Source of the DNA: Butyrivibrio hungatei DSM 14810
Lineage (GTDB): Bacteria > Bacillota > Clostridia > Lachnospirales > Lachnospiraceae
Length of the DNA stretch: 64,000 nt
Direction: 5' to 3'
Assembly (NCBI RefSeq): GCF_900143205.1
Contig: NZ_FRDH01000004.1
Coordinates: forward strand, 399,319 to 463,318
The notes under the pieces are model-generated. The model made no database searches, had not been told where the DNA came from, and saw only the letters and a program-made list of their open reading frames with translations. Numbering within the stretch: position 1 is the stretch's first letter; every line of letters begins with the position of its first letter. The translations under genes and the position numbers were made by a program. Shown here piece by piece: positions 51,360 through 59,741 of the stretch.

Positions 51360-53511
51360 AAGCGTATATATAGCAGAAAAACCAAGTGTCGCTCAGGCTT
51401 TTGCCAGCGCACTTAAAATCGATTTTACCAGGAAAGATGGTTACCTGGAGTCAGATACAGCGATTGTCACGTGGTGTGTCGGACATCTGGTAACCATGAG
51501 TTATCCTGAGGTCTATGACGAAAAATATAAAAGGTGGGCACTTGACACCCTTCCATTTATTCCGCAAAACTTCAAGTATGAAGTTATCGGAAATGTCTCA
51601 AAACAATTCAAGATAGTAAAAGGATTACTTACAAGAGAAGACGTAGATACGATCTATATTTGTACTGACTCAGGACGTGAGGGTGAGTATATCTATCGTC
51701 TTGTTGATATGCAGGCTGGTGTTACCGGCAAAAAGAGAAAGCGTGTGTGGATAGATTCACAGACTGAGGATGAGATACTAAGAGGCATCAGAGAAGCTAA
51801 GGATGACAGCGAGTATGATAACCTTGGCGCCGCAGCTTTCCTAAGAGCTAAAGAGGATTACCTTATGGGTATCAACTTCTCAAGAGCCCTTACTCTTAAG
51901 TATGCGTATTCAATCAAGAATTATCTCAACGTCGATAAATGTGTTATTTCAGTAGGTCGAGTTATGACCTGCGTTCTTGGAATAGTAGTAGATAGAGAGC
52001 GAGAGATCAGGAACTTTGAAAAGACACCTTTCTATAGAGTAATGGCTGGCATTGATCTTGGAGGCAAGGTCAAGGATGCTGAGTGGAGAGTAACACCTGA
52101 TTCTCACTATGATGGCTCTCCAGAGCTTTATAGTGAAAAAGGCTTCAAGACTGAGGAAAGTGCTAACAGGCTTATTTCATCCCTTGTAGGTATGAATGGA
52201 GCACAGCTTAAAAAATCTGATGATTCAGATGACAAGAGTATTGTTCTGGAGACAGCTTTAGATGCTGTTGTTGAGAAGTGTGAAAAGAAAAAAGAAGTTA
52301 AGAATGCACCGCTTCTTTATAACCTCGCAGAGCTTCAAAATGACTGTTCAAGATTCTTTAAGATAAACCCTGATGAGACACTGGCTGTAGCTCAGGAGCT
52401 CTATGAAAAGAAGCTTACAACTTATCCTAGAACTGATGCCAGAGTAATGTCATCAGCAATAGCTAAAGTTATAAGCCAGAATATCAAAGGCCTTACATCC
52501 TACGAGCCATGCGCTGTATTTGCTAAGGCAATACTGCAGCATGAGTCTTATAAGGGAATAGAAAAGACCAGATATGTAAATGATAAGGCTATTACTGACC
52601 ACTATGCGATCATTCCTACAGGTCAGGGCCTATCAGCTTTGTCCTCCCTTAGCCCGACTTCAGCTAAGGTATATGAGATAATCGTAAGGCGTTTTTTGGC
52701 AGTCTTTTACCCGGCAGCCAATTATCAGAAGGTAGCTCTTGAGATATCGATGAATAACAAGGAAGACGAAGGCAAAAAAGAGCATTTCTTTGCAAACTTC
52801 AAGATCCTTGCTTCTAAGGGATACCTCCACGTAATGGATTATTCTTTTGCCAAAAATAAGAACGATAATAAGGCCAAAGACGAAGAGGCTGAAGGCAAAG
52901 GAGATAACGACGCAGAAGAGACAGTTACAGATGAAGAGCTCTTTGAATATCTTCAGAAGATCAAGAAAAATGATGTTTTGAAGGTTGACAGCTTTGGAAT
53001 CAAAGAAGGAGAGACTTCTCCTCCAAAGAGATATAACTCTGGAACCATCATTTTGACCATGGAAAATGCGGGACAGTTCATCGAGGATGAAGAACTGCGA
53101 GCACAGATAAAGGGTTCCGGAATTGGAACAAGTGCCACAAGAGCTGGTATCCTTACTAAGCTTGTTAATATTGGATATCTTAATCTAAATAAAAAGACTC
53201 AGATCATCACCCCAACTCAGATGGGAGAAATGGTCTACGAAACTGTAGCGTGCTCTATGAAGCCTATGCTTAACCCTGCTCTTACAGCAAGCTGGGAGAA
53301 GGGACTTACAGGAGTTGCAGAGGGTGAGATCTCAGAAAATGAGTATATGACCAAGCTTGATGACTTTGTAAGTAAGAGGACCAATCTGGTAAAACAAAAT
53401 GACTACAGAGGTCTTTTAAGATCAAGATTTGATTACGTTTCATCCAATTATAAGGAAGTGACCAAAAACACTGCCAAGAAGGGATCAAAAAAGAAAGTAA
53501 AAGAAAGCTAA
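51352..53511 (+). CDS. topB: DNA topoisomerase III (type IA)
   Basis: A 719-residue type IA topoisomerase that relaxes or decatenates DNA through single-strand passage. The TOPRIM domain shows VYIAEKPSVAQAFA with the catalytic Glu (residue 9) and TDSGREGEYIYRLV (about 105). The catalytic Tyr is Y358 in LTTYPRTDARVM. SGIGTSATRAGILTKL (about 587-602) and the C-terminal T.MG.MV segment follow. An acidic, Lys-rich insert lies at about 500-530. There are no C-terminal zinc fingers, consistent with TopB rather than TopA. The start overlaps the preceding ATPase-like gene, so the two are probably made together. Confidence 0.92.
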   Translation: MSKSVYIAEKPSVAQAFASALKIDFTRKDGYLESDTAIVTWCVGHLVTMSYPEVYDEKYKRWALDTLPFIPQNFKYEVIGNVSKQFKIVKGLLTREDVDTIYICTDSGREGEYIYRLVDMQAGVTGKKRKRVWIDSQTEDEILRGIREAKDDSEYDNLGAAAFLRAKEDYLMGINFSRALTLKYAYSIKNYLNVDKCVISVGRVMTCVLGIVVDREREIRNFEKTPFYRVMAGIDLGGKVKDAEWRVTPDSHYDGSPELYSEKGFKTEESANRLISSLVGMNGAQLKKSDDSDDKSIVLETALDAVVEKCEKKKEVKNAPLLYNLAELQNDCSRFFKINPDETLAVAQELYEKKLTTYPRTDARVMSSAIAKVISQNIKGLTSYEPCAVFAKAILQHESYKGIEKTRYVNDKAITDHYAIIPTGQGLSALSSLSPTSAKVYEIIVRRFLAVFYPAANYQKVALEISMNNKEDEGKKEHFFANFKILASKGYLHVMDYSFAKNKNDNKAKDEEAEGKGDNDAEETVTDEELFEYLQKIKKNDVLKVDSFGIKEGETSPPKRYNSGTIILTMENAGQFIEDEELRAQIKGSGIGTSATRAGILTKLVNIGYLNLNKKTQIITPTQMGEMVYETVACSMKPMLNPALTASWEKGLTGVAEGEISENEYMTKLDDFVSKRTNLVKQNDYRGLLRSRFDYVSSNYKEVTKNTAKKGSKKKVKES

Positions 53512-53540
53512 ATAGCTTTGTATAAATGGAGGTTTTAGAA

Positions 53541-54215
53541 ATGGAAGAGTTTAAGATTAGCAATATGTATGATCTAAATGAGACTATTGCTGCTGACTAC
53601 ATGAAGACCAAGGAGTATCCATGGGAACTTCTTGCGGGCATCAAGGATTACATCATCGAGCTTGGTAACAGCCTTCCAGCTGACAAGTACGAAAAACGCG
53701 GTGAGAATGTATGGGTAGCAAAGAGTGCAAAGGTCTTTGATTCAGCCTATATCGGCGGTCCATGTATCATTGATGAAGAAGCAGAGGTTAGACAGTGTGC
53801 GTTTATCAGGGGATCAGCCATTGTTGGCAAGGGCGCAGTAGTAGGTAACTCTACAGAGCTCAAGAACGTTATCCTTTTCAATAAGGTTCAGGTTCCTCAC
53901 TACAACTATGTTGGAGATTCGATCCTTGGATTCAAGGCTCACATGGGAGCTGGCTCTATCACTTCAAATGTAAAGAGTGACAAGAAGCTCGTTGTTGTCA
54001 AAAATGGAGCTGACGATCAGGTTGAGACAGGACTTAAGAAGATGGGGGCAATGCTTGGCGACAACGTAGAAGTAGGCTGCAATTCAGTTCTTAATCCAGG
54101 AACAGTGATCGGCAGATGGTGTAATGTATATCCTCTTTCATCTGTAAGAGGATGCATCCCTGCACATCATATTTTCAAGGACAAAGATCACATTGTTAAG
54201 AAGATAGAAGACTGA
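53541..54215 (+). CDS. Left-handed beta-helix nucleotidyl/acyltransferase-like protein
   Basis: A 224-residue protein. From about residue 55 it shows hexapeptide repeats (VWVAKSAKVFDSAYIGGPCIIDEEAEVRQ, in part; then GSAIVGKGAVVGNSTELKNVIL; VEVGCNSVLNPGTVIG), the left-handed beta-helix of the UDP-GlcNAc pyrophosphorylase (GlmU-like) C-terminal half. There is no nucleotidyltransferase domain, so it is a stand-alone helix unit with a short N-terminal extension. HYNYVGDSILGFKAHMGAG matches the GlmU acceptor region. The acyl acceptor is unknown. GGAGG lies 8 bp before this ATG; an earlier in-frame ATG overlaps that site. Confidence 0.8.
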   Translation: MEEFKISNMYDLNETIAADYMKTKEYPWELLAGIKDYIIELGNSLPADKYEKRGENVWVAKSAKVFDSAYIGGPCIIDEEAEVRQCAFIRGSAIVGKGAVVGNSTELKNVILFNKVQVPHYNYVGDSILGFKAHMGAGSITSNVKSDKKLVVVKNGADDQVETGLKKMGAMLGDNVEVGCNSVLNPGTVIGRWCNVYPLSSVRGCIPAHHIFKDKDHIVKKIED

Positions 54216-54363
54216 TAATCTAAAAGTTCTGTTAAAAATATGTCATTCCCCATTGAAATATGGCGGAAGATGTGCAAAAATAAAAATGGTGCTCTGTGAG
54301 TGCCGAGGAAAATCAGGTAGTAAGTAATGAAAATTACTTTAAAATACGAAAGGAGATTTTTAC
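54216..54363 (+). promoter_or_regulatory. Leader region of the Fe-S scaffold/GGGtGRT operon
   Basis: A 148-bp gap. TTGAAA (54255-54260) is a possible -35. Two small stems are visible: GGTGCTC/GAGTGCC (54285-54301, with wobbles) and AAGTAA/TTACTT (about 54331-54348). No known riboswitch is recognised. AAAGGAG stands 7 bp before the start codon. Confidence 0.35.
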
Positions 54364-55056
54364 ATGATTTACTCAACAGAGGTAAAAAACATGTGCCCTG
54401 TAACACAGGGGGTACATCATGGCGCTGCTCCCATTCCAGAAGAAGCTAAATGGGTTCAGTCAAAAGAAATAAAGGATATTTCAGGATATACACACGGTAT
54501 TGGCTGGTGTGCTCCTCAGCAGGGCTGCTGCAAACTTTCCTTAAATGTTAAGGATGGTATCATTCAGGAGGCACTTGTAGAGACTATCGGATGTTCAGGT
54601 ATGACACATTCTGCAGCTATGGCTTCAGAAATTCTTCCAGGACTTACAGTTCTCGAAGCTCTTAACACAGACCTTGTTTGTGACGCTATCAACACAGCTA
54701 TGAGAGAGCTTTTCCTTCAGATCGTTTATGGTAGAACACAGTCTGCATTCTCTGAGGATGGACTTCAGATTGGTGCAGGTCTTGAGGATCTTGGTAAGGG
54801 TAACCGTTCAATGGTTGGTACAACATACGGAACACTTGAGAAGGGACCTCGTTACCTTGAGCTTACAGATGGTTACATCACAGACATCGCTCTTGATGAG
54901 AATGATGAGATCATCGGATACAAGTATGTTAACTTTGGTAAGATGATGGACTTCATCAAGGCTGGTGATGATGCGAACACAGCTCTTGAGAAGGCTAAGG
55001 GACAGTATGGACGTGTTGCTGATGCAGTTAGATGCATCGACCCAAGACACGAGTAA
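54364..55056 (+). CDS. Iron-sulfur cluster assembly scaffold-like protein (NifU/IscU-like), partner of GGGtGRT protein
   Basis: A 230-residue protein annotated in related genomes as an Fe-S cluster assembly scaffold. Conserved cysteines occur in GWCAPQQGCCKL (about residues 41-52) and TIGCSGMTHSAAMA (about 76-89), where the second motif recalls the CxG..S.A.AS segment of IscU/NifU and TSCPD domains. Gly-rich stretches and CGT/GGT/ATC codon choice suggest high expression. It is followed after 22 bp by the GGGtGRT gene, a pairing common in anaerobes. The actual cluster recipient is unknown. Confidence 0.8.
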   Translation: MIYSTEVKNMCPVTQGVHHGAAPIPEEAKWVQSKEIKDISGYTHGIGWCAPQQGCCKLSLNVKDGIIQEALVETIGCSGMTHSAAMASEILPGLTVLEALNTDLVCDAINTAMRELFLQIVYGRTQSAFSEDGLQIGAGLEDLGKGNRSMVGTTYGTLEKGPRYLELTDGYITDIALDENDEIIGYKYVNFGKMMDFIKAGDDANTALEKAKGQYGRVADAVRCIDPRHE

Positions 55057-55078
55057 TAGGTAAGGAGGAAAAAATACA

Positions 55079-56098
55079 ATGGCTTTATTTGAATCATATG
55101 AAAGAAGAGAGCCCCAGATCCTGGCTTGCCTTAAGGAGTATGGAATTTCTTCTATCGAAGAGTGTAGAGATATTACAATGGCAGCTGGCATCGATGTTTA
55201 CAAGCTTATCGAAGGCATCCAGCCAATCTGCTTTGAGAACGCAAAGTGGGCTTACACAGTAGGTGCTGCTATCGCAATCAAGAAGGGTTGCAGAAAGGCT
55301 GCAGACGCAGCTGCTGCAATCGGTATCGGACTTCAGGCTTTCTGTATCCCAGGTTCTGTTGCTGACCGTCGTAAGGTTGGTATCGGACATGGTAACCTTG
55401 GAAAGATGCTTCTTGAAGAGGATACAGAGTGCTTCGCATTCCTTGCTGGTCACGAGTCATTCGCTGCAGCTGAGGGTGCTATCGGTATCGCTGAGAAGGC
55501 AAACAAGGTTCGTCAGAAACCTCTTAGAGTTATCCTTAACGGTCTTGGTAAGGATGCTGCTCAGATCATTTCACGTATCAACGGTTTCACTTATGTAGAG
55601 ACTCAGTATGACTACTACACAGGTGAGGTTAAGGAAGTATTCAGAAAGTGCTACTCAAAGGATGCTAATTCACCTCGTGCAAAGGTTAACTGCTACGGCG
55701 CTAACGATGTACAGGAAGGTGTAGCAATCATGTGGAAGGAGAACGTTGACGTATCTATCACAGGTAACTCAACTAACCCTACAAGATTCCAGCACCCAGT
55801 AGCAGGTACATACAAGAAAGAGCGTATTGAAGCTGGTAAGAAGTACTTCTCAGTTGCTTCAGGTGGTGGTACAGGTCGTACACTTCACCCAGATAACATG
55901 GCAGCTGGTCCTGCTTCATACGGTATGACAGATACAATGGGACGTATGCACTCAGATGCACAGTTCGCTGGTTCTTCATCAGTTCCTGCTCACGTAGAAA
56001 TGATGGGACTTATCGGAGCTGGTAACAACCCTATGGTTGGTATGACAGTTTCAACAGCCGTTTCAATCGAGGAGGCTGCAAAGGCTGGTAAATTTTGA
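55079..56098 (+). CDS. GGGtGRT protein
   Basis: A 339-residue cytosolic protein, named after the motif it carries at SGGGTGRTLHPDN (about residues 262-274). Other features are AAGIDVYKLIEGIQPICFENAKW (in part), GVG/IGHGNLGKMLLE, FLAGHESFAAAEGAIGIAEKANK (in part) and a glycine-rich end GAGNNPMVGMTVSTAVSIEEA. The function is not established. Strongly biased codons (GGT, CGT, AAC, TTC) indicate an abundant protein. It is co-transcribed with the scaffold-like protein upstream, so it may be the target or a co-factor of Fe-S insertion. Two hairpins and a strong terminator follow. Confidence 0.85.
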   Translation: MALFESYERREPQILACLKEYGISSIEECRDITMAAGIDVYKLIEGIQPICFENAKWAYTVGAAIAIKKGCRKAADAAAAIGIGLQAFCIPGSVADRRKVGIGHGNLGKMLLEEDTECFAFLAGHESFAAAEGAIGIAEKANKVRQKPLRVILNGLGKDAAQIISRINGFTYVETQYDYYTGEVKEVFRKCYSKDANSPRAKVNCYGANDVQEGVAIMWKENVDVSITGNSTNPTRFQHPVAGTYKKERIEAGKKYFSVASGGGTGRTLHPDNMAAGPASYGMTDTMGRMHSDAQFAGSSSVPAHVEMMGLIGAGNNPMVGMTVSTAVSIEEAAKAGKF

Positions 56099-56137
56099 CC
56101 TTGATCACTTGACGAGGTTTTTTCGAGTCTAGTGAGC

Positions 56138-56178
56138 ATGGTCGTTCGATCGAGCGTTAGCGAGAGTCGAACGACCAT
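56138..56178. other. 12-bp perfect hairpin in the GGGtGRT 3' region
   Basis: ATGGTCGTTCGA (56138-56149) is the exact complement of TCGAACGACCAT (56167-56178). A second weaker stem, CACT.GAC/GTC.AGTG, lies at 56106-56134. Neither has a U-tract. They may protect the 3' end of an abundant message. Confidence 0.65.
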
Positions 56179-56194
56179 ATTACTGTTATATAAC

Positions 56195-56226
56195 AAAAGC
56201 GAGCGCTTAGGCGCTCGCTTTTTTAT
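56195..56226. terminator. Strong bidirectional intrinsic terminator
   Basis: AAAAGCGAGCGC (56195-56206) pairs with GCGCTCGCTTTT (56211-56222), TTAG loop and further T. It serves the GGGtGRT operon and the convergent GGDEF pair. Confidence 0.92.
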
Positions 56227-57668
56227 CTTCTTTTTTCGGGATGTTCCTGATAGAACTTATCTTTATCCTTGTACATTTCTTCGTCAGCATATCTCATGGC
56301 AAGTCTTAGATTTCCATTACTAGCATCATGATAATAACCTATGGCGAAATGAAGCCAGTCTGGATCAGAAGCCTTTTCTCTAAGGAGCTTTATCTTTTCC
56401 TTGAATTCATCTTCTGAGCTAAAGGAGATGATAGTAAATTCATCGCCGCCAGCTCTGTATATCTTGTCACCTTTAAAGACTTCTTTTAGAACCTCAGCAG
56501 CATTTACAAGAAGTCTATCACCTTTATCGTGGCCGCCATTATCATTTATAGTCTTAAGTCCATTAAGATCACAGAAAGCAACGCTAAATGGCCTTGGTTC
56601 AAACTCTAACTTAAGAGCAAGTTCATCGACGTTGACGTTCATGCAGTTACGGTTATATACGCCTGTTAACATGTCGACGTTACTCAAATATTCCAGTCTC
56701 TGGAGGAATAAGTAATTTGCTATTTCTGATGAAAGGAAGAAAGAAACAAGTTCTATTGTTTCTTTTATCCTTATTATGTTCTTGGTATCAAAATTAGTTA
56801 TAAAAAGATAGCCGATTATTTCCTGCTGGTGGATAAATGGAACAAGGCACACACTTGTAACCTTGTACTGATGAAGAGTAGCAACCCAGGCAGGGTTTTT
56901 CTTTTCCATCTCACCCATATCGTTTTCATCTTTGATTATGATGGAGTTAGTCTCTTTTAACAAATTCTTCCAACTAGCTACAATATCATATGAGATAGTA
57001 GAGAATGCCTTTTCTGGAGCTGTTGCATCTCCGATGGCATCATCACTTAATATCTTATATTCCTTAATATCCTGGTCAATTGTCATGACTGCTGCGGCTG
57101 TGGCATTTGTGTACTCACGAATATCTTTTGTTACTGTTAAAAGACTTGATCTGAATTCTTTTTCATTTCTAAGTTCGAGACAGGTCTTTATTACAAAGCT
57201 TGCGATATCAGGTGAAACAGCAGCGTATTTGCCACTGTCCATATCCTTACTAAGGGTGTACAGGAACTGGCAATAAGCTATGTTAGGATCATCAGATTCT
57301 CCGCATACAGGAAGGAGAATATCCTGAGTCCAAAAGCCATACATTTTAGTTGTATCTACATAAGTGTTTATGTACTCTTTGTTCCAGGCTGCCTTAAAAC
57401 ACTCATTTTCAAAGTTTGGCTCTTTTGGAAGATGAACAGTGTAGGGCTGGCCTTCGATGTGCTTTTCAAAGTCATCAAAAGAAGGCTTTTCACCAGATTC
57501 GTTTTCAGCAAAAAGATCGTAATAATTTTTTTTGAATATGTCATTTATAGCAAAAAACTTAACTTCTCCACAGCTTCCGTCAGGCTTTTTTTCGACTGAC
57601 ATTACAGTACAGGGGATGCTAGCGGTATTTGCTATTATTTTCATTGACTCATAAGTAATCTTTGCCAT
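56223..57668 (-). CDS. GAF-like/GGDEF diguanylate cyclase (active-type tandem paralogue)
   Basis: A 481-residue cytosolic protein. Residues about 1-160 form a sensory domain opening MAKITYESMKIIANTASIPC and carrying KKPDGSCGEVKFFAIND, shared only with its neighbour. A GAF-like domain follows (about 165-310) and then GGDEF (about 325-475). The catalytic set is complete: FCDLNGLKTINDNGGHDKGD and RAGGDEFTII. It is a tandem duplicate of the next gene upstream. ATG at 57668 aligns with the paralogue's start; a GTG two codons earlier overlaps the paralogue's stop. The C-terminus overlaps the terminator arm. Confidence 0.86.
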   Translation of the reverse strand: MAKITYESMKIIANTASIPCTVMSVEKKPDGSCGEVKFFAINDIFKKNYYDLFAENESGEKPSFDDFEKHIEGQPYTVHLPKEPNFENECFKAAWNKEYINTYVDTTKMYGFWTQDILLPVCGESDDPNIAYCQFLYTLSKDMDSGKYAAVSPDIASFVIKTCLELRNEKEFRSSLLTVTKDIREYTNATAAAVMTIDQDIKEYKILSDDAIGDATAPEKAFSTISYDIVASWKNLLKETNSIIIKDENDMGEMEKKNPAWVATLHQYKVTSVCLVPFIHQQEIIGYLFITNFDTKNIIRIKETIELVSFFLSSEIANYLFLQRLEYLSNVDMLTGVYNRNCMNVNVDELALKLEFEPRPFSVAFCDLNGLKTINDNGGHDKGDRLLVNAAEVLKEVFKGDKIYRAGGDEFTIISFSSEDEFKEKIKLLREKASDPDWLHFAIGYYHDASNGNLRLAMRYADEEMYKDKDKFYQEHPEKRR

Positions 57669-57670
57669 AA

Positions 57671-59059
57671 TCACTTCACCATATCAGGATAAGAATTGTA
57701 AAATTCTTCATTGAATTCGTGTTCATACTCATTTGCAAAATGCATAGCGCTATGTAATTCGCCTTCAGATGCGTCACTGTAATAACCTACAGTGAAGTAT
57801 ATCCAGTTAGGGTCATTGGCCTTAGATTTCAGTAGCTCGATCTTGTTTTTGAATTCTTTTGCATCACAGTTCATTGAGATGATAGCAAACTCATCACCGG
57901 ATGATCTGTAGATAAAATCGCCCTTAAAGACTTCTTTTAGGAGTTTGCCAGCGTCTTTTAACAGGTTATTACCTGCGTCATGTCCCTGGTTTACGTTGAT
58001 GGTTTTTAAAGTATTAAGATAGCAGAATGCTACGCTAAATGGTGCAGGTTCATATCTCAACTGAGCGGCAAGCTCATCGACTTTGTTGTTCATTGCGTTT
58101 CTGTTAAGTACACCGGTTCTGGTATCCATAGAGCTTAAGTCTTTTAGTCTGTCTACAAAAAGGTGGTGAGCTGCCTCTGTGGATAAGAAGAAGGAGACGA
58201 GCTCGATAGTATCTTTTAACTTTGCGGTTTCATCAGTATCGAAGTTTGTGATGTATAAATAGCCTATGATCGTGTTTTGATGGATAAATGGAACAAGGCA
58301 TAGGCTGTGAACATCATTATCTCTAAGAGTTACGACCCATTTAGGAGCTTTCTCTTCGTAGTATTTCATGTCTTCTTCATTTGTGATAATGACGCAGTCG
58401 GTTTCAGCAACCAGTCCTTCCCAACAATCTATTATTTCATATGGGATCATTGCGAATATATCGCGAAGGCTTTTTTCATTATTCTGGACACTCTCACTGA
58501 TGATCTCGTATTTGTAAATATCAGGTGAAATGGTCATAATACAGGACGAATATGAGCCTGTAAATTTCCTAAGATCTCTTGTTACAAGATCCATGCTGGA
58601 ATAGAAATCTTCCTCTTTTCTGAGGTTCAAACATGTCCTGATAACAAAGCTTGCTACCTCAGGAGAAATAGTAGAGTACTTACCAGCATCCATCTCTTTT
58701 GTAAGAGTATATAGAAGCTGACAGTAGCCAGTATCTGAATCTTCATCATGCATTAATGGAATAATGTAGTTATCTGTCCAAAAACCATATAACCTTGTCG
58801 TATCAATGTAGCCGTGATAGCTTTTTCCCTTCCAGGCTGCATCGAACCAGATCTTTTCCATTTTTGGATCTCTTGGTAGTTTGTAAGTGTATTCCTTACC
58901 TTCAACATCTTCGCCGGTCATGCTAAATTGTTCATTGGTGGCAAACATGTGGATCTCACCACAACTTCCATCGGGATTTTTCTTGACTGACATAACGCAA
59001 CAAGGCATATCGCACAGATTCACCAGCGCTTTGAATTGTTCATAAGTTTTATCTGCCAT
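57671..59059 (-). CDS. GAF-like/GGDEF protein with degenerate cyclase site (tandem paralogue)
   Basis: A 462-residue protein with the same layout as its downstream neighbour (sensor, GAF-like, GGDEF) and long runs of identity, e.g. PDGSCGE, SLCLVPFIHQ and VSFFLS. Its GGDEF domain has lost key residues. The signature reads SSGDEFAII, and the metal-binding Asp region is FCYLNTLKTINVNQGHDAGN, lacking Asp at the usual positions. It is probably catalytically dead and could act as a dimer partner or regulator of the active copy. GGAGG lies 8 bp before ATG at 59059. First gene of the pair, whose start codons nearly overlap. Confidence 0.85.
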   Translation of the reverse strand: MADKTYEQFKALVNLCDMPCCVMSVKKNPDGSCGEIHMFATNEQFSMTGEDVEGKEYTYKLPRDPKMEKIWFDAAWKGKSYHGYIDTTRLYGFWTDNYIIPLMHDEDSDTGYCQLLYTLTKEMDAGKYSTISPEVASFVIRTCLNLRKEEDFYSSMDLVTRDLRKFTGSYSSCIMTISPDIYKYEIISESVQNNEKSLRDIFAMIPYEIIDCWEGLVAETDCVIITNEEDMKYYEEKAPKWVVTLRDNDVHSLCLVPFIHQNTIIGYLYITNFDTDETAKLKDTIELVSFFLSTEAAHHLFVDRLKDLSSMDTRTGVLNRNAMNNKVDELAAQLRYEPAPFSVAFCYLNTLKTINVNQGHDAGNNLLKDAGKLLKEVFKGDFIYRSSGDEFAIISMNCDAKEFKNKIELLKSKANDPNWIYFTVGYYSDASEGELHSAMHFANEYEHEFNEEFYNSYPDMVK

Positions 59060-59300
59060 AAAAGAAGCCTCCGACAATGCTTTTTTAGCGATTATACATT
59101 TATATCTGTACTATTCTATAATATCATATTAAGTTTAAAAAAATACAGTATATGGTTTAGTATTTTATGAAAATAGTATTAAATAATTATTGTTTTTCTT
59201 AGTTGTATATACTTCCTAGAAATCTGGACTTGTTGTATAATATCTCTTAATGATGACGTGGGAAAATGCGCATCATATCGCTTATTATAAGGAGGGGAAA

Positions 59301-59741
59301 ATGGAAATCAGTTATGTGTTTTTCTGGCTCTTTGTTACTATTGTTTTAGCAGCAATTGAGCTTGCAACCATGGGACTACTGACAATATGGTTTGCAGTTG
59401 GCGCGATAGTAGCTATGCTCATAAGTTTCCTTGATGTTCCATTCATTGTTCAGTTTGCGATATTCCTTATCGTATCCGTCTGTGCAATGCTGGTGGTGAG
59501 ACCTTGGGCTGCAGCACATCTTAACAACAAGATCAAAAAGACTAATGTAGATGCTCTTGTTGGCAGGAAGACTATTGTAAAAACAGATATTGACAACATC
59601 CATGGTACAGGAAAGGTAGAGCTTGACGGCTCAACATGGCTTGCAACTTCCGCATCTGATGAGATCATCAAAGAAGGAGAAGAAGTTGTTGTTAAAGAGG
59701 TACATGGAGCAAAATTAGTTGTTGAAAGGGAGGCTGAATGA
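59301..59741 (+). CDS. NfeD-family membrane protein
   Basis: A 146-residue protein with three hydrophobic segments (about residues 5-75: YVFFWLFVTIVLAAIELATMG and onward) and a C-terminal OB-fold (about 85-143) with GRKTIVKTDID...GTGKVELDG.TWLATS and EGEEVVVKEVHGAKLVVE. This is short-form NfeD, which partners SPFH proteins encoded next to it in membrane microdomain organisation. AAGGAGGGG lies 4-5 bp before this ATG; an upstream in-frame ATG has no ribosome site. TATAAT (59236-59241) is a likely -10. It overlaps the SPFH gene by 4 bp. The remaining gap (59060-59235) is AT-rich and featureless. Confidence 0.88.
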   Translation: MEISYVFFWLFVTIVLAAIELATMGLLTIWFAVGAIVAMLISFLDVPFIVQFAIFLIVSVCAMLVVRPWAAAHLNNKIKKTNVDALVGRKTIVKTDIDNIHGTGKVELDGSTWLATSASDEIIKEGEEVVVKEVHGAKLVVEREAE

